Of a stretch of 36,443 bases of DNA, positions 31,077-36,443 are shown one piece after another. Origin of the DNA: an uncultured Oscillospiraceae bacterium (GTDB taxonomy: Bacteria; Bacillota_A; Clostridia; Oscillospirales; Acutalibacteraceae); assembly GCA_910587995.1 (NCBI GenBank), contig CAJUNS010000027.1:1-36443 (forward strand), written 5' to 3'. Made by a program: the position numbers and the translations under genes. The notes under the pieces are model-generated. The model was not told the origin of the DNA. It worked only from the letters and a program-made list of their open reading frames with translations, and made no database searches. Numbering within the stretch: the stretch's first letter is position 1; each line of letters opens with the position of its first letter.

Positions 31077-33458
31077 ATGGCACATTCCATTCGAACCGTC
31101 TATGTGGTCCACCACTCCCACACGGACATTGGTTATACAGACCTGCAAGAAAGAGTGGTCTACAATCAGGTGGACTATATCCGCACCGTGCTGGGCCTTA
31201 CGGCCCCGCCCAACCCCTCCGGCTTCCGGTGGAACTGCGAGACGCTTTTCTGTGTGGAAAAGTTTTTCCAGGAGGCCACGCCCCAAGAGCAGGAAGCCTT
31301 CTGCCGCCTGGCGGCAAAAGGAGAGATTGGCCTTTCCGCCAGCTATTTAAACTTCACCGACTTGATGGATACCGAGGCCTTTCGCGGCAAGCTGAACCAT
31401 TGGCACAGCTTTTTCGCCGCAAAGGGCGCGGACCTGAACGCCGCCATGATTGCCGACATCAACGGCGTTTCCATGGGCTTTCGGGACGCGCTGCTGGAAA
31501 ACGGGGTAAAATTCCTTTTTGCCAACATCCACTGCCACCACGGCATGTACCCCCTCTTTCAAAACCAAACAGCCTTCTGGTGGGAAAACGCCCAGGGGCA
31601 GCGGCTGCTGGTCTGGAACGGCGACCACTATAACTTGGGCAATGTGCTGGGCTTTACCCCCAACCGGGGAGAAAACGGCATGATCCAGGACCGGCTGGGG
31701 GAGAAGCCTCCCGCCCGGGACCTGGTGGAGGCCCTTCACGATAACCTGGTGGGCTACCTGGACCAGTGCGAGGCCGAAGGGTACCCTTACTCCTTCCTGA
31801 TCACCGCCGTTTCCGGGGTGTTCAGCGACAACGCGCCTCCCGAGGGGGGCGTCGCCACCCTGATTGAGGCCTACAATAAAAAATACGGCCAAGAGGTGCG
31901 GGCCCAAATGGTCTCCCTGCAGGAGCTGTACGCTTTGATCCGGGAGCCCTTGGCGGACGCGCCGGTATACCGGGGTGACCTGACCGACTGGTGGGCCAAC
32001 GGCGTGGGCAGCACGCCCTATGAGGTCAAGCATTACCGCGAGGCCCAGCAGCGCTGGCGCCTGTGCCGCCGCCTGGACCCCAGCGCTCCGGGAAAATACC
32101 CGGACCTTTGGGCGCGGGCGCAGGACAACCTGCTGCTTTACGCCGAGCACACCTGGGGCCACTCCTCCACCATCTCCAACCCCTGCGACGCGATGGTGCG
32201 CAATTTGGACCTGCGAAAGACCGGCTATGCCTGTCAGGCCCACCAGGCCGCCTCCAGCATGCTTAACCGCATTGCCGCCGGAAAGGGCGACTGCCTGCGG
32301 TACTATGCCGCCCAGGGCAAAATACGGGCCTATGGCGTCAGCCAGGCGGCTGGCCCCCAGCCGGTGGAGTTCTACCTGGAGAACCACACCATGGCCGCCG
32401 CGGAGATTCGGGACCAGCAGGGCAGCCGGATTCCCTGCCAGGTGTCGCCCCATCCCCGGGGGCGGATGATCAGCTTTTTGGATACCCTGGCTCCCGGCCA
32501 GGAAAAAACCTACACATACCGCGCCGTGCCCGTGCCTCTGGCCAAGCTGAACCCCCGCAAATGCTATGTGGGCTCTGAGCAGGTCCGGGACATTGTGAAC
32601 GATTACGACCCAGTGACCTACACGCTGCCCTATGGGTTTGAGAACCAGTTTTTCCGCCTCAGCTACCGGGCGGGCCAGGGGATTACCTCTCTGGTGGACA
32701 AACGCACGGGCCGGGAGCTGCTGGGCCAGGGCGAGGCGGCTTTCTTCACTCCGCTTTATGAGCATACCCCGGTACGGGAGGGAGTCTCCCCAGGGCGGGA
32801 GCGGAGCCTTTTGGGCCGGAACATCCGGGGGCAGCACGCGCGGCTCCATGTAGGGGAGCTGGTCCGGGCCGAGTGCCAGGAGCGAGGGCCGGTTTTCACC
32901 CTGCTGCGGCTGGAATACCGGCTGCCCGGCACCATTGGCTGCCAGGTGTACCTGAAGTTTTACCAGGACCTGCCCCGCATAGACTATAAGCTGGAGACAG
33001 CGAAAACCCTCTCCCGGGACATTGAGAGCGTGTTTCTGCCGCTTTCTCTGAACTTTCCCCAGGGCCAGCTGTACCTGCGCAAGGGTACGGAGGCCTTCCG
33101 GCCAGGGGTGGACCAGATTCCCGGCACCTGCATGGAGTACTACATGACGGACCACGGGCTGGCCTATGTGTCGCCCCAGGGCGGAGCGCTGATTTCCACC
33201 CGGGACGTGCCGCTGGTATACATGGGGGAGATGCGCCACCACCCCATCCGGCTGTGCGGGGGGCAGGCGGAGGACAACCGCCGCCCAGTGTACTCCTGGG
33301 TGATGAACAACACCTGGGAGACCAACTTTAGAATGGACCTTTCCGGTTTTGGGGAGTTCACCTACAGCCTGTGGCTGGATGGGGAGCGGGACCCCCAAAA
33401 GGCCATGGAGCACCTGGAAGAACTGAGCTACGAGCCCTTTGTGGTCATCTTAGAGTAA
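31077..33458 (+). CDS. Divergent GH38-like glycoside hydrolase
   Basis: This 793-residue protein has the GH38 N-terminal catalytic fold but belongs to a different subgroup (DUF5054-like by memory). Conserved points are H15 and D17 in HHSHTDIGYTD (zinc ligands) and D127 in MIADINGVSMG, the position of the nucleophile Asp, although the usual PDxFG context is gone. EHTWGHSSTISNP supplies His residues in the expected later zinc position. The C-terminal beta region contains NQFFRLSYRAGQGITSLVDK. The ATG follows AAGGAGG by 9 bases. It is the last gene of the operon and has no signal peptide. A mannosidase with different linkage preference is likely; other sugars are possible. Confidence 0.85.
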   Translation: MAHSIRTVYVVHHSHTDIGYTDLQERVVYNQVDYIRTVLGLTAPPNPSGFRWNCETLFCVEKFFQEATPQEQEAFCRLAAKGEIGLSASYLNFTDLMDTEAFRGKLNHWHSFFAAKGADLNAAMIADINGVSMGFRDALLENGVKFLFANIHCHHGMYPLFQNQTAFWWENAQGQRLLVWNGDHYNLGNVLGFTPNRGENGMIQDRLGEKPPARDLVEALHDNLVGYLDQCEAEGYPYSFLITAVSGVFSDNAPPEGGVATLIEAYNKKYGQEVRAQMVSLQELYALIREPLADAPVYRGDLTDWWANGVGSTPYEVKHYREAQQRWRLCRRLDPSAPGKYPDLWARAQDNLLLYAEHTWGHSSTISNPCDAMVRNLDLRKTGYACQAHQAASSMLNRIAAGKGDCLRYYAAQGKIRAYGVSQAAGPQPVEFYLENHTMAAAEIRDQQGSRIPCQVSPHPRGRMISFLDTLAPGQEKTYTYRAVPVPLAKLNPRKCYVGSEQVRDIVNDYDPVTYTLPYGFENQFFRLSYRAGQGITSLVDKRTGRELLGQGEAAFFTPLYEHTPVREGVSPGRERSLLGRNIRGQHARLHVGELVRAECQERGPVFTLLRLEYRLPGTIGCQVYLKFYQDLPRIDYKLETAKTLSRDIESVFLPLSLNFPQGQLYLRKGTEAFRPGVDQIPGTCMEYYMTDHGLAYVSPQGGALISTRDVPLVYMGEMRHHPIRLCGGQAEDNRRPVYSWVMNNTWETNFRMDLSGFGEFTYSLWLDGERDPQKAMEHLEELSYEPFVVILE

Positions 33459-33489
33459 GACTTTTTGGGGTAATCATTTATGGATATAG

Positions 33490-33553
33490 TTAACGCAGTT
33501 CAAAAGAGGTATCACCTCTTTTGAACCCGGCGGCACGGGTGTACCCGCGCCGC
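33490..33553. repeat. Intergenic repeat copy B: conserved box, AT and GC hairpins
   Basis: The box at 33490-33512 (TTAACGCAG start) matches copy A at 28110. A perfect 13-bp stem with a 3-base loop, GTTCAAAAGAGGT/ACCTCTTTTGAAC (33498-33526), is followed by a GC hairpin CGGCACGGGT/ACCCGCGCCG with an A-C mismatch. The first stem may also act as an early terminator of the mannosidase operon. Confidence 0.5.
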
Positions 33554-33557
33554 TCTG

Positions 33558-33587
33558 CTTGAAAATCGGTATTTATCGATTTTCAAG
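33558..33587. repeat. Perfect 11-bp inverted repeat
   Basis: CTTGAAAATCG (33558-33568) and CGATTTTCAAG (33577-33587) with an 8-base loop. It is one of a series of hairpins between the operon end and the terminator. Confidence 0.55.
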
Positions 33588-33602
33588 TGCGTTTACTTAT
33601 AG

Positions 33603-33640
33603 AAAGAGGGGCCTGGCGGTGGTTGCCGGGTCCCTCTTTT
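33603..33640 (+). terminator. Intrinsic terminator of the mannoside operon
   Basis: AAAGAGGG (33603-33610) pairs with CCCTCTTT (33632-33639); GGC and GCC inside extend the structure, and TTTT follows. It lies 145 bases after the last stop. Confidence 0.75.
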
Positions 33641-34001
33641 GCTTTGGCGGGGAGGATGGGGCTGCTCTTGCCTTTGGGCCGTCCCAGGGGCGGCACCCGC
33701 GATATGGTTTGCCGCCTGGGAGTGTCCGTTTCGGAGAGCTTTTCGTGTTCCTCCGCCCGTAGGGCGGGGGAACACAGAGATAATCATCTGTGATTGGGAC
33801 ACACCCTTGCCGCCTGCGCCCCTTTACTTTTAGAATAACAACCTTGATTATCTCTGCAAAGCCTTGAAAAACAGGCACTTTCGCGGATATGGGCAACCGA
33901 ATTTACTACCAATTTACTACTTTTGCGGAAAGAGCCTTGATGTGCGCAGCACCGCGAGAGCCAGCAGCCCGGACGGGGCAGCACACAGATAACCCCCTAC
34001 A
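33641..34001. other. Gene-free junction between mannoside locus and mobile-element remnant
   Basis: No open frame here has a ribosome site or a recognisable domain. The stretch includes CTCCGCCC/GGGCGGGG near 33752-33770 and two near-identical words, AATTTACTAC and CAATTTACTAC, at about 33899-33921. It may hold the outer end of the integrative element, but I cannot place an attachment site. Confidence 0.3.
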
Positions 34002-34124
34002 ATGACAATTTCATATACCGACCATGACGGCGTTTCTTCACTCCCACAACGGGGAGAAAAGGACCGCCGTCTTTTGCTCCTGATGTTACGCAGTAGAACG
34101 CTGTTTTCGGGGGTAGGAGTATAA
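34002..34124 (+). CDS. Possible 40-residue ORF overlapping the structured element
   Basis: The frame MTISYTDHDGVSSLPQRGEK runs for 40 codons and ends inside the first structured element. Its start resembles small transposon-borne proteins (TnpV-like openings with a YT...DG pattern) only weakly, and it lacks a good ribosome site. It is probably a truncated remnant whose 3' part was replaced by the repeat. Confidence 0.2.
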   Translation: MTISYTDHDGVSSLPQRGEKDRRLLLLMLRSRTLFSGVGV

Positions 34125-34199
34125 ACTCCCTTACCCCCGTTGTTTTCGCGGCTACAAGGCCGCTTAAATCAACGGGAAACAGGCTCCTATTGCGTAACA
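34084..34199 (+). ncRNA. Branched structured element, copy 1
   Basis: An outer stem pairs TGTTACGCAGTAG (34084 on) with CTATTGCGTAACA (ending 34199). Inside are a strong hairpin CGGGGGTA.GGAGT/ACTCC..TACCCCCG with the ATAA loop and a small hairpin GCGGC/GCCGC. A hairpin-like stretch ending in seven T (34228-34246) follows. Copy 2 keeps the outer stem. It could be a cis-acting leader RNA or a replication/transfer origin of the element; I recognise no known RNA family. Confidence 0.45.
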
Positions 34200-34281
34200 G
34201 TCCACCCCCAAAAGGAGCGTCGGCACTACGGCAGCTTTTTTTAGCGCAGTATGTAGCGTTTTACACCACCAGCCGCCTATA

Positions 34282-34460
34282 TTGGATTTACCTGCATTGG
34301 ATTATCCAACGTTGGAAAAACCTACGTAGGAAAATCCAACGCAATTAAATAAAGATATATAGAGTAAAGATAAATCAAATACAGATTCTATCAATTACTC
34401 ATTCCTTTCCTATCCTTTCCCGCAGGAACGGAATCGGGAAAGGAAGCGAAGGGAAACGAC
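34282..34460 (+). pseudogene. Replication-initiator (RepA_N-like) linker remnant, copy 1
   Basis: The frame reads LDLPALDYPTLEKPT, stop, ENPTQLNKDI, stop, SKDKSNTDSINYSF. This low-complexity NPTQxNKD..KSNTD pattern is typical of the variable linker of replication initiator proteins of Tn1549-like elements, recalled from family knowledge. Two TAG stops and the absence of the DNA-binding N-terminus show it is dead. Confidence 0.45.
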
Positions 34461-34541
34461 TACACAGAGAAGCAACATACAAGGCCCATATCACAAATCA
34501 AAACAGAACTGTCATACAGAGCAAACAGCCTTTCCCTTTGT

Positions 34542-34655
34542 GTTACGCAGTAGAACGCCATTTTTAGGGGTTAGAGTATAATTCCCTTACCTCGATAGCT
34601 TTCGTGTCTCTAAGGCCGCTTAAAACGCTGGGAAACGGGCTTCTACTGCGTGGCA
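34542..34655 (+). ncRNA. Branched structured element, copy 2
   Basis: TGTTACGCAGTAGAA pairs over 15 bases with TTCTACTGCGTGGCA (ending 34655), using two G-U pairs in place of the A-U pairs of copy 1. The loop word GAGTATAA and the segments AAGGCCGCTTAAA and GGGAAAC.GGCT are kept. The inner hairpin is weaker than in copy 1. An AAAAGGT/ACCTTTT hairpin follows (about 34667-34697). Confidence 0.45.
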
Positions 34656-34736
34656 GCTTGCCAATAAAAAAAGGTGTTGGTGCTGCAAGACCTTTTGGGG
34701 TGCGTATGACTGCTGTCTCCGGTGTTGGATTAACCT

Positions 34737-35003
34737 ATGTTGGATTTTCCGACATCGGCTAATCCGACGTCGGAAAATCCAACGCAAATAAATAAAGATA
34801 TATCAAGTAATGATAAATCAAATACGGATTTTATCAATTACCCATTCCATTCCTTTCCCCCTCCCCCACATCGCGGAGAAGCGGCAGAGCCGCCGGAACA
34901 GAAGCAAAGGGAAACGGCAACACAAAGCAAGGTCAAATCATCGTGGGAGCAGATACAAAGCCGTTTTTGCAGTAGAAAGTACGGGAAAGGTGTGGTAGAA
35001 TAA
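34737..35003 (+). pseudogene. Replication-initiator (RepA_N-like) linker remnant, copy 2
   Basis: This open 88-codon frame contains LDFPTSANPTSENPTQINKD, then DKSNTDFINYPF and a proline-rich FPPPPHRGEAAEPPE segment. It matches the linker of replication initiators in conjugative elements, as copy 1 does. The N-terminal RepA_N domain and the conserved C-terminal domain are missing, and no ribosome site precedes it. It is treated as a remnant and not as a working protein. Confidence 0.45.
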
Positions 35004-35030
35004 GGCTATTAAACATACGGGGGCTTTTAT

Positions 35031-35279
35031 ATGGGAACACAGGACACGCCGGATTTTGAAACGATACGTGCCGCCGTCGCTGGGGAAGCTTGGGCTTTGG
35101 AAAAGGTGCTTGCCTGTTACGACGACGAGATCAACCGTCTTGTCTGTTTTTATAATTCATACTCCGTTGCCAAATTCTTTTACTATGTCAAAGCAAATTG
35201 TAAATTGAAAATTTCTAAAAAAGAGGGGATTCAAACACTTCTCAAACATTTCTGTGTTATAATTAAAAGGACAGCATAA
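35031..35279 (+). pseudogene. Truncated HTH (sigma-like) gene of an integrative element
   Basis: MGTQDTPDFETIRAAVAGEA, then WALEKVLACYDDEINRL, is the N-terminus of the helix-turn-helix protein common in Tn916/Tn1549-like elements. Near 35143 the sequence changes abruptly to an A+T-rich stretch that encodes an unrelated, probably meaningless tail (CFYNSYSVAKFF). The conserved continuation and the DNA-recognition helices are missing. The ATG is preceded by ACGGGGGC. The break marks the join with the two-component cargo downstream. Confidence 0.6.
35255..35263 (+). promoter_or_regulatory. Extended -10 promoter of the two-component genes
   Basis: TGTTATAAT is a perfect -10 with the TGn extension, 42 bases before the response-regulator ATG. 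No good -35 is seen. Confidence 0.5.
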
Positions 35280-35305
35280 AAATCAAGGGTTTGCAAGGAG
35301 GCGCT

Positions 35306-35977
35306 ATGTATAAAATATTAGTAGTGGAAGATGACAGTAGGCTCAATCAAGCGGCCTGCAACTTCCTAAACAATTCTGGATACCCGGCTATGGGGGTACT
35401 GAATGTATCAGACGTATATAATGCCATGTATCACACAAAATTTGATTTGATTATCTCTGACATTATGATGCCAGAAATAGACGGGTTTGAATTTGCAGAA
35501 ACGATTCGAGAGAGCGATCAGACCACGCCCATTCTATTTATGACCGCGAAAGATGATATGCCATCTAAGAGTAAAGGGTACATGGCCGGAATTGACGATT
35601 ACATGGTGAAACCTATCAATTTCGAGGAGCTGCTACTCCATGCGCGGGCTTTGCTCCGGCGAGCTGGGATCATGAGCAAAAAAATCCTGACCTTGGGCAA
35701 TTTCTCCATGAACGCCGAGCAAATGACTGTGACTGTGAACGGTGAGGACATTCCCGTAACTGTGAGAGAGTTCAATATTCTGTTCAAAATGCTTTCCTAT
35801 CCAAAGAAAGCGTTTTCCCGCGCCCAGCTTATGGAAGAATTTTGGGATGCCGATTCAGACGCAACACTTCGCGCTGTGGATATGTATATTGCAAAGCTGC
35901 GGGATAAATTTGCTGACCGCCCAGAATTTAAGATTGTCACAGTATACGGCATGGGGTACAAGGCGGTGATACAATGA
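35306..35977 (+). CDS. OmpR-family response regulator
   Basis: This 223-residue two-component response regulator has a receiver domain with the acidic pair in VVEDD (residues 8-10), phosphate-accepting D52 (IISDIMMPEIDGFEF), T80 (LFMTAKDD) and K102 (DYMVKPINF). A C-terminal winged helix (about 130-223, VREFNILFKMLSYPKKAFSR and AVDMYIAKLRDKF, ending GMGYKAVIQ) follows. All key residues are present. The ATG at 35306 has AAGGAGG close by (4-base gap); a TTG 15 bases upstream is less likely. The base composition is richer in A+T than the core of the window, as expected of transferred cargo. Its stop overlaps the kinase start (ATGA). Confidence 0.9.
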   Translation: MYKILVVEDDSRLNQAACNFLNNSGYPAMGVLNVSDVYNAMYHTKFDLIISDIMMPEIDGFEFAETIRESDQTTPILFMTAKDDMPSKSKGYMAGIDDYMVKPINFEELLLHARALLRRAGIMSKKILTLGNFSMNAEQMTVTVNGEDIPVTVREFNILFKMLSYPKKAFSRAQLMEEFWDADSDATLRAVDMYIAKLRDKFADRPEFKIVTVYGMGYKAVIQ

Positions 35978-36443
35978 AATTGTTCCCTCTATCACTACAA
36001 CAAGTCAATGATCCTCGTGTGAAACGACGTTCCTTTTCCAAGCTACGTTTCATCACTGTTTTTTTGATTTTGATTTCCCTTGCAATCGGACAAGCACTTA
36101 TGCTGGCAAATCATTATCATTCAGATACAATACCGCCGAGACTTCTCAATGCGTTTGTTTTTTATTGGGCGATAGCAGCGGGCGGATACAGCCTTTTTGA
36201 AACGATCTACATACGCTGGAAATATGAAAAGCCAATGAATCAAATGAGCGCCGCAACAAAACAGGTAGCAGAGGGAAATTTTTCGATTAAGTTGAAGCCG
36301 CGCCATACGGAAGAACACTTGGACTACCTTGACGTGATGTTTCTTGACTTTAATACGATGGTAGAGGAATTATCCAGCACCGAAATGTTAAGGCAACACC
36401 GCACAAAGCGAGTGCAAAAAGGAGCGGAGTGTGATAAAATAAG
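35974..36443 (+). CDS. Sensor histidine kinase, partial; diverges near the right edge
   Basis: The visible 156 codons give an N-terminal cytoplasmic tail, a first helix (LRFITVFLILISLAIGQALM), a short extracellular loop of about 15 residues, a second helix (LLNAFVFYWAIAAGGYSLFE) and a HAMP domain (about residues 90-140, MSAATKQVAEGNFSIKLKP). The HAMP end NTMVEELSSTEML should be followed by the H-box (pattern DFxxNVSHExKTPL). Instead it reads RQHRTKRVQKGAECDK, so the kinase core is absent up to the window end. The gene is probably interrupted there. The start overlaps the regulator stop by ATGA, so regulator and kinase were a coupled pair. Confidence 0.75.
   Translation, partial: MKLFPLSLQQVNDPRVKRRSFSKLRFITVFLILISLAIGQALMLANHYHSDTIPPRLLNAFVFYWAIAAGGYSLFETIYIRWKYEKPMNQMSAATKQVAEGNFSIKLKPRHTEEHLDYLDVMFLDFNTMVEELSSTEMLRQHRTKRVQKGAECDKI
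36391..36443. mobile_element. Possible insertion-element end interrupting the kinase
   Basis: From about 36391 (AGGCAACACCGCACAAAGCG) the sequence no longer encodes kinase residues and contains AAAAAGGAG and GATAAAAT, motifs of a regulatory region. This suggests an insertion, but the other end is outside the window and no inverted terminal repeat can be checked. Confidence 0.25.

Larger units (their letters stand above)
34084..34930 (+). repeat. Imperfect tandem duplication, period about 458 bp
   Basis: The stretch starting at 34084 (structured element, then a T-rich hairpin, then TTGGA-rich repeats and the NKDI..DKSNTD coding remnant) is followed in the same order by a diverged copy starting at 34542. 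Anchors shared word for word include TGTTACGCAGTAGAACGC, AAGGCCGCTTAAA, GATAAATCAAATAC and TATCAATTAC. The copies have diverged substantially elsewhere, so the duplication is old or came from two related elements. Confidence 0.75.

Noticed and set aside
31347..33413. 688-codon open frame on the minus strand
   Set aside because: Antisense shadow of the GH38-like gene; the plus-strand frame carries the catalytic motifs and ribosome site.
33559..33762. 67-codon plus-strand frame after the mannoside operon
   Set aside because: It starts within an inverted repeat, runs through the operon terminator and has no ribosome site.
34081..34110. Hammerhead ribozyme core suggested by CTGATG before the structured element
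   Set aside because: The core continues as CTGATGT and not CTGANGA, no GAAA is found at the right position, and copy 2 lacks the word.
34280..34350. CRISPR-like short repeats (TTGGA-rich words with inverted forms)
   Set aside because: The repeats are short and irregular and lack uniform spacers. They agree with a repetitive protein linker reading of the replication-initiator type.

Overview
The window looks like a chromosomal stretch from a GC-rich, low-oxygen gut-type Clostridia (Oscillospiraceae-like). The evidence is AGGAGG ribosome sites, sigma-A-type promoters, GC-rich third codon positions, an SLH-domain surface protein, LplB/YtcP-type sugar ABC transporters and remnants of Tn916/Tn1549-like integrative elements. 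The taxon is an inference; no rRNA or other marker gene is present.

Layout. (1) 1-1220: decayed mobile-element debris, with the 3' end of an unrecognised gene, a truncated ClpP-like start and a frameshifted Tn916-type integrase N-terminus on the minus strand. (2) 1231-2613, minus: a MATE efflux pump. (3) 3107-12559, plus: a probable operon of about 9.5 kb with two oligosaccharide permease subunits, a solute-binding lipoprotein, a membrane-anchored AraC-type sensor-regulator, an MFS transporter, two tandem SDR proteins (the second without its catalytic Tyr) and a ThuA-like protein. It ends at a strong terminator. (4) 12698-17425, minus: a 1575-residue secreted SLH protein with InlB-type repeats, carboxypeptidase-regulatory-like domains and a DUF2135/YfaP-like domain. 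(5) 17751-18941, minus: an MFS permease, divergent from a plus-strand xylose-isomerase-like TIM-barrel enzyme (19179-20150). (6) 20648-33458, plus: a ROK repressor, then a probable operon of about 11 kb with a second LplB/YtcP/lipoprotein importer, a GH92 mannosidase and two different GH38 proteins. None of the three hydrolases has a signal peptide. (7) 33640-36443: a second mobile-element remnant with a duplicated structured element, replication-initiator linker remnants, a truncated HTH gene, an intact OmpR-family response regulator and a histidine kinase that is cut or interrupted near the right edge.

How it works together. Region 6 reads as a mannoside-use locus: the lipoprotein and permeases import alpha-mannosyl oligosaccharides, GH92 and GH38 enzymes trim them in the cytoplasm, and the ROK protein probably controls the locus through TTTACAAA-like sites. 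No ABC ATPase is encoded beside either importer, so a shared ATPase elsewhere is likely. Region 3 is a paralogous import system joined to redox-type (SDR) and ThuA-like proteins; its substrate cannot be read from the sequence. The most unusual signals are the duplicated branched RNA/DNA element at 34084-34655, whose outer stem is kept through G-U changes, the degenerate SDR partner, and the inverted operator-like pair flanking the mannoside-importer promoter.
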